DNA of 64,000 bases from an uncultured Phocaeicola sp. (GTDB lineage Bacteria; Bacteroidota; Bacteroidia; Bacteroidales; Bacteroidaceae). The stretch covers positions 44,564-108,563 of the forward strand of contig CANPVZ010000014.1 in NCBI GenBank assembly GCA_947581855.1, in the 5' to 3' direction. Positions 33,442 through 41,681 of this stretch are shown in pieces; the first letter of the stretch is position 1; every line of letters starts with the position of its first letter. The notes below the pieces were generated by a model. The model was not told the DNA's origin and did not search any database. It saw only the letters and a list, made by a program, of their open reading frames with translations. A program made the translations under genes and the position numbers.

Positions 33442-34905
33442 ATGAAAATGAATTTGAATATAAAGGAAAAACTGACCCTTTCCGTAGGATTGCTGGTCTG
33501 TATGATTGTGGGTTTGGTAGCTCTCTCTACTATCAGTTTACAGATACTGACCGCCACAGAACCGGACTCTCCCACGGCAGAATACGGGCTGAACCGCTCA
33601 TTGCTTTTGATAGCAATCTTTGGTCTGGTCTGCATTATGATAGGTGTGTGGTTGCTCTTTAAGCTGCCCGGCTCCATCAGTAAGCCTTTCAAGGAACTGT
33701 CGGGGAGCATCAATGAGATTGCCAATCACAACTACGATGTGTCACTTTTGCTGACTGGAAGTACCGAGATGGAAAGTCTCTCCGCTAACTTTAACCGCAT
33801 GGCGAAACGTTTGCGCGACTATCACAATTCATCGGTATCGGCGCTGATGACTTCCAAAAAGTATCTTGAAACCATTATCAACTCCATTGACGAACCTATT
33901 ATATGTCTTGATAATGACCTTTCGCTGTTGTTTATCAACAACGAGGCGCTCTCCATTCTTAACATTGACCGTACGGATGCTATGAACCGTTCCGCTCAGG
34001 AGATCGCTTTGCGCAACGACCTGATGCGCCGTCTGATAAATGGAGCAGATAGTGACGGCGGCAAGGAGAAGAAGGATGAACCGTTGAAGATATATGCTGA
34101 CAACAAAGAGAGTTATTTCCAAGTAAAATACCTTCCTGTGCGTCTGTCCAACGATAACGGGGTGCAGACGGAAAGGAAAGGTATTGTTGTAATGTTGAAG
34201 AACATTACCGAGTTTCACAAAATGGATGTGGCAAAGACAACATTTATTTCCACGATCTCGCACGAGCTCAAGACGCCTGTTTCAGCCATCCTCATGAGTT
34301 CGCAACTGTTGACGGACAAGCGTGTGGGCAAGCTCAACGATGAGCAGCAGGAACTTTCCGACAGCATCAAAGAGAATGGCGAGAGGCTGCTCTCCATTAT
34401 AGGCGAGTTACTTAACATCACACAGGTGGAAAGCGGGAAACTATTACTTAATCCCATCATCACCAGACCCATTGAACTGATTGAATATGCTATCAAGGCC
34501 AACCATGTACAGGCGGAGAAATTCGGTATTAATATTGAGATAGACTATCCCTCACAAAAGATTAGCAGGCTTTTCGTGGACAGCGAGAAAATAGCATGGG
34601 TACTGACCAATCTGCTAAGCAATGCCATTCGTTATTCTAACGAGGGTAGCCGGGTCATTATCGGTGCCAAACAACCTGATAGCCGACACATAGCCCTTTA
34701 TGTGCAGGATTTCGGTAAAGGTATCGACCCCCGCTATCATGAGAGCATTTTCGAACGCTATTTTCGTGTGCCGGGTACCAAGATACAAGGTAGTGGACTG
34801 GGGCTTTCCATCTCGCGCGACTTCGTGAAGGCGCATGGCGGTACGCTGAGCATCAACAGTGCACCCGGCAAGGGTAGTTGTTTCACCGTCACATTGCCGA
34901 TATAA
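33442..34905 (+). CDS. sensor histidine kinase of the kdp block
   Basis: A 487-residue inner-membrane kinase. Two membrane helices (about residues 11-33 and 53-75) are followed by a HAMP-like region with SANFNRMAKRL, a PAS-like domain (about 138-255), and the HisKA box STISHELKTP with His274. The ATPase domain has NLLSNAIRYS, DFGKGI and GSGLGLSI. The start at 33442 lies 16 bp after the sensor-half stop; an upstream TTG in frame would overlap that gene. It supplies the kinase missing from the KdpD half. No KdpE-type regulator gene follows, so its partner must lie elsewhere. Confidence 0.88.
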   Translation: MKMNLNIKEKLTLSVGLLVCMIVGLVALSTISLQILTATEPDSPTAEYGLNRSLLLIAIFGLVCIMIGVWLLFKLPGSISKPFKELSGSINEIANHNYDVSLLLTGSTEMESLSANFNRMAKRLRDYHNSSVSALMTSKKYLETIINSIDEPIICLDNDLSLLFINNEALSILNIDRTDAMNRSAQEIALRNDLMRRLINGADSDGGKEKKDEPLKIYADNKESYFQVKYLPVRLSNDNGVQTERKGIVVMLKNITEFHKMDVAKTTFISTISHELKTPVSAILMSSQLLTDKRVGKLNDEQQELSDSIKENGERLLSIIGELLNITQVESGKLLLNPIITRPIELIEYAIKANHVQAEKFGINIEIDYPSQKISRLFVDSEKIAWVLTNLLSNAIRYSNEGSRVIIGAKQPDSRHIALYVQDFGKGIDPRYHESIFERYFRVPGTKIQGSGLGLSISRDFVKAHGGTLSINSAPGKGSCFTVTLPI

Positions 34906-35237
34906 TTACAATTTAGAGGAATTCCTACCTAAGAGATAGCTAATTACAGATTAGTGTGCAGTGCACTCATTTTATTGATTCGATCTAATAGGGAGATAAC
35001 AAAGAAATCGTTTTTCCTTTAGAGAAAATATAAGTAATTCAACTGGATATATTGGAGTCGTTTATCTCGAAAGATTCTTAATAGGAAAGGGGCTGTCGAT
35101 AATACCGTTGGTTCGGCGGGTAAATGTTTATTCCTACGTAAACAATTCTAATTGATGCATTCCCAAAAATGCTTGTTTCCCACGGGAAACCTGAAGCTTT
35201 TAAATGTAATATTGGGGTTTAAGGTAGAAGTCATAAT
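34906..35237. other. intergenic region after the kdp block
   Basis: With the hairpin to its right this forms a 392-bp gap between convergent units. It returns to low G+C. GTTTCCCACGGGAAAC at 35175-35190 is a 16-bp perfect palindrome apart from its two central bases, with no T run. I see no gene in it and no clear terminator for the kinase gene. Confidence 0.5.
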
Positions 35238-35273
35238 AAAAAAGCTGCCGCATATATCACATACACGACAGCT
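35238..35273 (-). terminator. terminator of the PepSY-like gene pair
   Basis: Read leftward, AGCTGTCG (35273-35266) pairs with CGGCAGCT (35250-35243) with one mismatch, followed by six T (35243-35238). It lies 25 bp after the stop codon of the second PepSY-like gene. Confidence 0.65.
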
Positions 35274-35297
35274 CCTTGCTTTAAGAGTAAGGTTTGA

Positions 35298-35621
35298 TTA
35301 TTTCTTGATCTCCCCTTTTTCGGTAAGGATTACTGTGGTGTCCTTTCCGTCTTTGCTTACTAAAACAACCTTATAAAGTTTCTCTTCTCCTTTTGTAGCG
35401 ATGTAAGCTTCCTTAATTGTATTTCCACTGTATTCCTTGCCTAATGCCAACTGAACATCTTGTGGAAGATCATGTGCATCCATTTTTACAAATTCGTCGG
35501 CTGGAGCTTGACTGTTGTTTACTACTGTCGTGTCGACTTTTGCTGTGTTTACGTCTTGTGCAAATACTCCTGTGGTTCCTAAACACATGGTTACGATGGC
35601 CACTGCTAATACTTTTTTCAT
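35298..35621 (-). CDS. secreted PepSY-like protein (second copy)
   Basis: A 107-residue protein with a signal peptide ending VFAQ (about residue 22). The mature part begins with a flexible Thr/Asn-rich stretch, followed by a small alpha-beta domain. The segments HDLPQDVQLALGKEY, then IKEAYIATKGEEKLYKVVLV and the end VILTEKGEIKK match the PepSY-like family (DUF2874 type) found as small periplasmic proteins in Bacteroidetes. It is a paralogue of the gene 63 bp upstream and shares its transcript. Its function is unknown. Families of this kind often sit beside two-component systems. Confidence 0.75.
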   Translation of the reverse strand: MKKVLAVAIVTMCLGTTGVFAQDVNTAKVDTTVVNNSQAPADEFVKMDAHDLPQDVQLALGKEYSGNTIKEAYIATKGEEKLYKVVLVSKDGKDTTVILTEKGEIKK

Positions 35622-35684
35622 AATGATTAAATTTTAATTGTTTATAACTTTACTATTATTTTATGGTGTCTTGAAGTTTCTTTT

Positions 35685-35996
35685 TTATTTTATACTTTCT
35701 CCTTTATCATTTACTACAATGAAGAACGATTCTCCTGCCTGGTCAATGAGCTCGATTTTGTAAACTGTCTGCCCTCCTTGATACCCGATATAGGCTTCGA
35801 AGAAGTAACATCCCGGATTTTCCTTTTCTACGGCTTGCATCACTTTCTCGGGTATGTCTTTAATTTCTATTTTGGAGTATCCGTCCGTAGCATATACATA
35901 ATTTGTTCCATTGATAGGAAGAGCAGACGTTGCAGCTTCCATTATACCATTACCTAAACTCATTACTGTTGCAATCATTACTAATACCTTTTTCAT
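35685..35996 (-). CDS. secreted PepSY-like protein (first copy)
   Basis: A 103-residue protein with a signal peptide (about residues 1-21). The body follows the same plan as its neighbour: IEIKDIPEKVMQAVEKENPG, then FEAYIGYQGGQTVYKIELID and the end FIVVNDKGESIK. The periplasmic PepSY-like call rests on this pattern. A sigma-54-type promoter lies 37-52 bp upstream of the ATG. The gene for a sigma-54-dependent response regulator is upstream on the same strand, so the pair is a likely target of that regulator. Confidence 0.75.
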   Translation of the reverse strand: MKKVLVMIATVMSLGNGIMEAATSALPINGTNYVYATDGYSKIEIKDIPEKVMQAVEKENPGCYFFEAYIGYQGGQTVYKIELIDQAGESFFIVVNDKGESIK

Positions 35997-36032
35997 ATCT
36001 TTACCTGTCTAATTGTTATCTGTAAAAGATAT

Positions 36033-36048
36033 CACAATGCGTGTGCCA
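36033..36048 (-). promoter_or_regulatory. sigma-54-type (-24/-12) promoter of the PepSY-like pair
   Basis: On the minus strand TGGCAC (36048-36043), 5 nt, then TTGTG (36037-36033) matches TGGCACG-N4-TTGCW, with GG-N10-GT in place of GG-N10-GC. Transcription would start near 36022, about 25 nt before the ATG at 35996. Confidence 0.55.
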
Positions 36049-36090
36049 CAAACTTGATTTATCGGTTTAGAGAAAAGAAAAAACAGAGCC

Positions 36091-36119
36091 AAGAACTTGT
36101 TTGATGCGAACAGGTTCTT
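36091..36119. terminator. possible terminator of the regulator gene
   Basis: AAGAACTTGTT (36091-36101) pairs with AACAGGTTCTT (36109-36119) with one mismatch. It could end leftward transcripts of the response regulator gene, although it lies about 310 bp beyond that gene's stop. This whole 35997-36428 gap contains no gene. Confidence 0.5.
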
Positions 36120-36304
36120 TTAGTAGTATAATCAGAGTGATATAAAAATAAACGTATTTGCTATCAAATAGTATATATAATATTTCTTTTTACAGGGAAT
36201 ATACCCTATATATTGTGACAAAAAGATAGATGACAAAGGATTGAAAAAAGAACGGTTTATAAAAAGATGAATAAATATTATTAGGGCTTAGCAAGTGTGC
36301 CGTT

Positions 36305-36362
36305 TGTGGAAAGTTGTGGAAATATGTGGAATTTGTGGAGACCGATGTGGAAAATTTCCACA
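36305..36362. promoter_or_regulatory. phased TGTGGA repeats, candidate upstream activating sequence
   Basis: TGTGGA occurs on the plus strand at 36305, 36315, 36325, 36334 and 36346, that is at about one helical turn each time. The last copy forms the 17-bp dyad TGTGGAAAATTTCCACA (36346-36362), perfect about its central base. The array lies 260-330 bp upstream of the sigma-54-type promoter and directly behind the regulator gene, which is where enhancer sites for such activators are usually found. The half-site also resembles a DnaA box, an alternative I consider less likely here. Confidence 0.55.
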
Positions 36363-36428
36363 CATGGCCTGATTATAAGTAACGTGCATGAAATAATCGG
36401 AAGCGGAATATTCTTCACTCCTCCGGTT

Positions 36429-37778
36429 TTATTGAATTCCGTATAATTTTAATTTATTGTATAATGTCTTGCGGTCAATCCCTAATAATTGGGCTGCCCG
36501 ACTTTTGTTTTGGTTGGTTTGTCGTAAAGCCTCCAAAATCCTTTTCTTCTCTGCTTCTTCATTATGGAGGCTTAAAGATTTGGCAGGAGAAGCGTTGTCT
36601 GTTAATTCGGAAGCTATATCGGCATAGGTGATGTAGTTACTTTGAGCCAGAAGGGTAGCCCGTTTAATGATATTCTTCATTTGCCGTAAATTTCCAGGCC
36701 AGGAATAGTTTTGCAAGGCAGTGGAAGCTTGGGTGTCGAATCCTATTAAGTTGCGTCCTAATTCATGATTAGCTTGATCTAAAAAGAAATTGGCAAATAA
36801 AAGAATATCTTCTTGCCGTTCTTTCAAAGAGGGCATACGCAAGGTAAATTCATTGATTCGGTGAAATAGATCTTCCCTGAAATTTCCTTTTTCAATAGCG
36901 CTTTCCAGGTTTTCATTCGTAGCGCTAATAAGCCGTACGTCGACTTCTATTTCTTTGGATGAACCTACCGGCCGGATTCTGCGTTCTTGCAAAGCTCGTA
37001 GCAACTGGATCTGAACTTCGTAACTAAGGTTGCCTATTTCATCCAGAAAGAGCGTACCTCCATTGGCTTCTTCAAAAGCTCCGGTCTTATCAGTCAAGGC
37101 TCCGGTAAAAGAACCTTTTATATGGCCGAAAAACTCCGAGGCGGCCAATTCTTTAGGAATGGAGCCGCAATCAATGGCTATAAATGGTTTATCAGCTCTT
37201 TTGCTCAGTTGATGGATACGGTGAGCTACGTACTCTTTTCCGGTACCACTTGCACCGTTAATAAGAACAGACATATGAGTGGGTGCTACTAATCCTACAT
37301 AATTATAGAGCTGACGTGCAGCTTCACTCTCACCTTCCAAGAAGTTTGGGTGGTCTGATGTGGGGAGAGAGGAGTTGGCCCTTTTAGGAGAATCGATAGG
37401 TCGGGTAACAGGAGTAGGGGCTTGTAATGCTTCATTTATTTTTTTTAATAGCTCATCCGGTTGTATGGGTTTGGCTATATAGTCTTTTGCTCCGCGTTTC
37501 ATGGCCAGTACGGCAGATTGAATATCGGCATATCCGGTCATGATAATCAAAGGGCAATTGTATCCTTCTTCATCCATCCAGTTAAGTAACGCTATGCCGT
37601 CTTCATCCGGTAAACGTAAGTCCGACAATACTAAATTATAAGTATCTGTTTCCAATTGCTTTTTGGCACGGGTTATGCTACTGGCAGTGTCTACCGCGAA
37701 TCCTTTTTTCCCCAGCCATGTTTTCAGCATGAGAGAAAAAGTAACATCATCTTCAACAATAAGAATATGTTTAGTCAT
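36429..37778 (-). CDS. sigma-54-dependent response regulator (NtrC family)
   Basis: A 449-residue transcription activator. The receiver domain is at residues 1-120 (acidic pocket EDD at 9-11, phosphoacceptor Asp53 in LSDLRLP). The AAA+ domain is at about 145-380, with Walker A GASGTGKE at 175-182, the sigma-54 contact loop GSFTGA at 222-227 and LFLDEIG as Walker B. The C-terminal Fis-type helix-turn-helix is at about 405-447 (NKSRAAQLLGIDRKTLYNKL). ATG at 37778 is preferred to an in-frame GTG at 37787, since MTKHILIVEDD starts the first receiver strand. It follows the hybrid kinase gene by 82 bp and has its own -7 box. Likely targets are the PepSY-like genes next to it. Confidence 0.93.
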   Translation of the reverse strand: MTKHILIVEDDVTFSLMLKTWLGKKGFAVDTASSITRAKKQLETDTYNLVLSDLRLPDEDGIALLNWMDEEGYNCPLIIMTGYADIQSAVLAMKRGAKDYIAKPIQPDELLKKINEALQAPTPVTRPIDSPKRANSSLPTSDHPNFLEGESEAARQLYNYVGLVAPTHMSVLINGASGTGKEYVAHRIHQLSKRADKPFIAIDCGSIPKELAASEFFGHIKGSFTGALTDKTGAFEEANGGTLFLDEIGNLSYEVQIQLLRALQERRIRPVGSSKEIEVDVRLISATNENLESAIEKGNFREDLFHRINEFTLRMPSLKERQEDILLFANFFLDQANHELGRNLIGFDTQASTALQNYSWPGNLRQMKNIIKRATLLAQSNYITYADIASELTDNASPAKSLSLHNEEAEKKRILEALRQTNQNKSRAAQLLGIDRKTLYNKLKLYGIQ

Positions 37779-37798
37779 TATCAGCACTCTCTTTTTTA

Positions 37799-37806
37799 CA
37801 AAAGTA
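37799..37806 (-). promoter_or_regulatory. -7 promoter element before the response regulator gene
   Basis: On the minus strand TACTTTTG fits TAnnTTTG, 20 bp before the ATG. It suggests that the regulator can be transcribed apart from the kinase. Confidence 0.4.
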
Positions 37807-37860
37807 ATTCCTTTTGGGCATATAAGTAATGTGTACTAATACCTTTTAACTTAAAACGAT

Positions 37861-40338
37861 TTAAAGGTACTCTTCTGCCTGTTGAATGATATTTTTCATT
37901 TCATGGGCAATAAAATTCACTTTTTCCGTTACTTCGTGCGTTACATTTTCAAGTGTGGAACATTCAAGCCATCTTAAAGGTTCTTTGCATGCCTCGGCTC
38001 CTAACATAGTGAACAAGGGGAGCATTTTATGAGCAAGCGCCTTTATTTCTTTCATTTCTCCGGATTGCAGATGTAGAAGTAAAGATTCCCTGTTTTTCTC
38101 CGTTTCGGTAATAAATGTGCGTATTATTTCATGTGCCGCTTCTGGGTCGTCTTCTGAAAAAGCTGTAAGCGCTTGGATGTTTAGGGTCCCGTTTTCGACT
38201 TTATCAGCAACTTTGGTTGCTTTTATTTGAATATTTGCAGAAAGAATCTGATTTATTTTCGTTATGATATCATTTAAAGTGAATGGTTTATGGAGACAAC
38301 CGGCAAATCCTTTATCGATAAATTGCTTTTCTTTCATATCGCTGCGGGCTGTCAGGGCAACAACCGGAATATCTTTGGCCTGTGATGCGGTAAGCGAACG
38401 TATGGCTTCTAACAAATCGAATCCGTTCATTGCCGGCATTTGTATGTCTGTTAGGATAATGTCAAAAGGTTGGCTTTTCAATAGTTTGAAGAGTTCTTCC
38501 GGTTGCTCGCAACAAATAACTTTCAGTCCCGGACGGTTTAGCATATCTGCCGTTAAGTTAAGCTGTATGCGATCATCATCTATTAAAAGAAGATTAATGT
38601 CCCGTTTCCCTGGAATAAAGACGGATTGTTTGTCCGCTGAATCATTTACGCTCTTCTCCCTTGCTACCGGCAATGGGATGAATACTTTGAAACAGCTTCC
38701 TTTACCCGGTTCGCTCTCGAGTTGTATTTCTCCATCAAGTAAGTTTACAAGTTTCTGTGTAATGGCAAGTCCGAGTCCGAATCCTTCTTCCCCCTGTGCG
38801 TTGTGAAGCCGGGTAAATTCTTGAAAAAGTTTCTTTTGTTCCTCCGTAGATATTCCGCTGCCGGTGTCCGTTACGGAAAAGTATAGTCTATTGTTTTTTA
38901 GTTCGGTATGTAAGGTAATGCTTCCCTTTTTAGTGAATTTTAAAGCATTAGACAATAAATTCTCTGCAATTTGACGAATACGGAAAGGGTCGCCTAGATA
39001 AGAATCATTTAATTCTTCGTCACTTTCGTATTTCAAAACCAGTTGCTTTTTTGTGGCCAACGGTTCGAAGCTTGTATAAATGGTATCAAACAGTTGTTTC
39101 GGATTGAACGGAAGATGATTTATTTCCATTTTATGTGAATCGAGCCGATGGAAATCGAGTAAGGAACTTACAAGGTTAAGTAAATGCGAAGCCGAGCTTT
39201 GCATATTATTCAGGTAGAAACGTTGCCGTTCATCCACTAAGAGTCTTGAGAGTAAATCGATATAGCCTAGAATTGATCCTACGGGAGCTTTGATGTCATG
39301 AGTAATGGTCAGCATCATTTTTTCCCGGGCCACTAATAAATCTTCGGCTCGTCTTTTAGCTTTTTCCAATTCGATTCGGTAATGATTGCTGCGAGTAATG
39401 TCCCTTCCGATAAGAAACAGAAACAATATGACAAGTATAACGGCTGATATGGCAATAGAAGCAATTGTTATGGCGGAATTCCTGCGTATTTGTTTCTCTT
39501 GCAGAAGTTTCAGTTGGGTATGCTGTTGCTCTTCCTGCTCGAATGTATTTAGGATAAGGTTTACTTTATTACTGAGTTCCCAACCGTTATATTGAAGTGT
39601 ATGGATACGGCGTTGAAGTATTTGTTCTATCTGGGATTGACTGTCGCTGACTTTGGTTTGTATGTTACGAAGGATGGTGACTACCGTATCGGCCGGATTA
39701 TAAGCTTGCAATAACGTATCGGTAAGCAATTCCTGACGAGTATTGATGACAGTGGTGGAATCGGGTTTCCCACCGGAAAATACATCAGCAATCCGCTGGA
39801 AGAATCCCCGTGGTTTTTTCTTTACAGTATATGAGTTTTGATGAATGATTACTTTCCGTTGCACTCGTTGTTGATTTAGTAGTGAATCCTGTTCTTCAAT
39901 CACCTTCTCCATATTCTTTTTATAAAGCTGATCTGCATTGGAATCTTGAATAGCTTTTAATAAGTTACGCATATTCTGTTCTTTTTCTATCAACAGATTG
40001 GATACCGTATCCAACCGACTTATTTGAAGACTGTCTGAGAGAAGCATTTTTAAATGGTAGATGGATTCGGATACTCCTTTTATTGCTTTTTTGTATTGCG
40101 GGAAATCCTGTATTTGTCCGGCGCTTAGTGATTGTCCGATGATTTCGGCTTGGTATAATTGTAAAATAACTTGGTTGGTAGCTTTTCGGCGAATGTTTAC
40201 TTCCGTTTCGTAATTACCGGAATTTGTTAGCTTTTTCATCTCTTTGTAGATGTAGCTAACCGCGAATATAAGCAATAGGGTTAACAATGTATATCCCACT
40301 ACAACTTTTATTTGTGTTGATTTGTATGCATTTGACAT
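37861..40338 (-). CDS. hybrid sensor histidine kinase with receiver and Hpt domains
   Basis: An 825-residue inner-membrane protein. Helix 1 is at about residues 11-31, a long helical periplasmic sensor region spans about 35-285, and helix 2 is at about 290-311. HisKA follows with His348 in TITHDIKAP, then the ATPase domain (NLLSNALKF, DTGSGIS, GFGLGLAI), a receiver with Asp631 in LTDIQMPAMNG, and an Hpt domain with His770 in LAHKML. This gives a full internal phosphorelay that would pass phosphate to the neighbouring NtrC-type regulator. Its start overlaps the MATE gene end by 31 bp, so it is coupled to that gene. No periplasmic ligand domain is recognised. Confidence 0.92.
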   Translation of the reverse strand: MSNAYKSTQIKVVVGYTLLTLLLIFAVSYIYKEMKKLTNSGNYETEVNIRRKATNQVILQLYQAEIIGQSLSAGQIQDFPQYKKAIKGVSESIYHLKMLLSDSLQISRLDTVSNLLIEKEQNMRNLLKAIQDSNADQLYKKNMEKVIEEQDSLLNQQRVQRKVIIHQNSYTVKKKPRGFFQRIADVFSGGKPDSTTVINTRQELLTDTLLQAYNPADTVVTILRNIQTKVSDSQSQIEQILQRRIHTLQYNGWELSNKVNLILNTFEQEEQQHTQLKLLQEKQIRRNSAITIASIAISAVILVILFLFLIGRDITRSNHYRIELEKAKRRAEDLLVAREKMMLTITHDIKAPVGSILGYIDLLSRLLVDERQRFYLNNMQSSASHLLNLVSSLLDFHRLDSHKMEINHLPFNPKQLFDTIYTSFEPLATKKQLVLKYESDEELNDSYLGDPFRIRQIAENLLSNALKFTKKGSITLHTELKNNRLYFSVTDTGSGISTEEQKKLFQEFTRLHNAQGEEGFGLGLAITQKLVNLLDGEIQLESEPGKGSCFKVFIPLPVAREKSVNDSADKQSVFIPGKRDINLLLIDDDRIQLNLTADMLNRPGLKVICCEQPEELFKLLKSQPFDIILTDIQMPAMNGFDLLEAIRSLTASQAKDIPVVALTARSDMKEKQFIDKGFAGCLHKPFTLNDIITKINQILSANIQIKATKVADKVENGTLNIQALTAFSEDDPEAAHEIIRTFITETEKNRESLLLHLQSGEMKEIKALAHKMLPLFTMLGAEACKEPLRWLECSTLENVTHEVTEKVNFIAHEMKNIIQQAEEYL

Positions 40339-41681
40339 GACAGTAACATCTTAGTTGTTTGTTTACGGAATCTCAAAAGAAACATAATTCCTGCACTGGT
40401 CAGTCCGAATGGAAAAGCCATCCAGATGCCTACAGCTCCTCCTTTTAAAATAAATCCAAAGAAATAACTGGCCGGTATAGAAATCACAATATAAGCAATG
40501 AAAGCAAAATACATCATTGGTTTTACATCGGCAATCCCTCGTAAAGCGTTGGCGAAATTCGTCTGCATGCCATCGCCCACTTGATAAAGTAGCATTGGCA
40601 GGATTAAGGCTATGACTAATTTATTAACTTCCTCACTATTGGTAAACCATCCGCTTAACTGGTAGCGGAACAGAAAAATGAAAGTGCAAGCTATTAATCC
40701 CATTAACAAGATTAAATGAAAACCCGCATAGGCTGCACGTTGCAAATTAGGAATATCTTGTTGGCCTTTAAAATTGCTGACTCTTACTGCAACGGCTGCT
40801 CCCATGCCGTAATATATCATAAAACAAGCACTTCCGATGGTACACATAATCTGATGGGCTGCCAATGCCGCAGCGCCGATCCATCCTAGCATGATAGCGC
40901 ATATACTGAATGAAGCCGTTTCCATACCCATTTGTAAAGCCACAGGCCACCCCAGTTTATTTAGTTGTTTGAAGTCGGGAAGGTTTATCCGTATCTTCCG
41001 GAACCCTTCTTTATAGGGAGCGTAATGCTTGGAATGAAAAAACAAGATGGCAAAGGCTGTTACCATCAGTATCCGTGAGGTTAGAGTAGAGATGCCGGCT
41101 CCCGTGATTCCCAGTTCGGGAAAACCTAATTTTCCATATATAAGGATATAGTTACCAATGATGTTCAATACATTTCCGCTCAATAAGATCCACATAGCCG
41201 AACGAGTATCAGTGATGCCATCTGCAAATTGCTTGAAACCATTGAATATCATGACAAACAAAATGGAGCACCATATGATGAGAAAATAAGGGCGTATTAA
41301 CGGTAACAGTTCCTCCGGCTGATCCAGCCTGTCTAAATTCAAATAGAGGATTCCCATTACTATAGATAGAAGAATTCCTATTAACAAATTGGCGACAAGG
41401 CTGTTTTTTAAACTGCCTCCTGCATGAAGAAGGTCTTTTCGGCCGTAAAGAGCTCCGACGATAGGAGTCAGACCATACGAAAACCCTAGACCGAATATGA
41501 TGGCAAGATTAAATAAATTGTTCACAAATCCTGCGGCCGACAGTTCGTTGGCACTGTGGTGACCAATCATTAACGTATCGGCAAATCCTAAAATAATGAT
41601 ACCCACTTGGCCTATCACTATGGGGATTCCAAGATAGATGAGTGCTTTATAATGTTTTTTGTAAGATATCAGTTGGTACAT
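40308..41681 (-). CDS. MATE family efflux transporter
   Basis: A 457-residue inner-membrane transporter with about twelve helices in two similar halves, of the MATE/NorM type that exports drugs or metabolites by H+ or Na+ antiport. Family signs are IVIGQVGIIILGFADTLMIG near the start and the repeated pattern in the second half. The frame is open to 41783, but the M16 gene overlaps there. The ATG at 41681 (MYQLISYKKHYK) gives a normal N-terminus and still overlaps the end of the M16 gene by 35 bp. The substrate is not predictable. Confidence 0.9.
   Translation of the reverse strand: MYQLISYKKHYKALIYLGIPIVIGQVGIIILGFADTLMIGHHSANELSAAGFVNNLFNLAIIFGLGFSYGLTPIVGALYGRKDLLHAGGSLKNSLVANLLIGILLSIVMGILYLNLDRLDQPEELLPLIRPYFLIIWCSILFVMIFNGFKQFADGITDTRSAMWILLSGNVLNIIGNYILIYGKLGFPELGITGAGISTLTSRILMVTAFAILFFHSKHYAPYKEGFRKIRINLPDFKQLNKLGWPVALQMGMETASFSICAIMLGWIGAAALAAHQIMCTIGSACFMIYYGMGAAVAVRVSNFKGQQDIPNLQRAAYAGFHLILLMGLIACTFIFLFRYQLSGWFTNSEEVNKLVIALILPMLLYQVGDGMQTNFANALRGIADVKPMMYFAFIAYIVISIPASYFFGFILKGGAVGIWMAFPFGLTSAGIMFLLRFRKQTTKMLLSCQMHTNQHK

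Noticed and set aside
35175..35190. Palindrome GTTTCCCACGGGAAAC as terminator of the kdp kinase gene.
   Set aside because: It is 270 bp after the stop codon and has no T run; kept only as a remark on the gap.
36305..36362. Replication origin from DnaA-box-like TGTGGA repeats.
   Set aside because: The copies lack the full TGTGGATAA consensus, there is no dnaA or other origin gene nearby, and a regulator array explains the context better.
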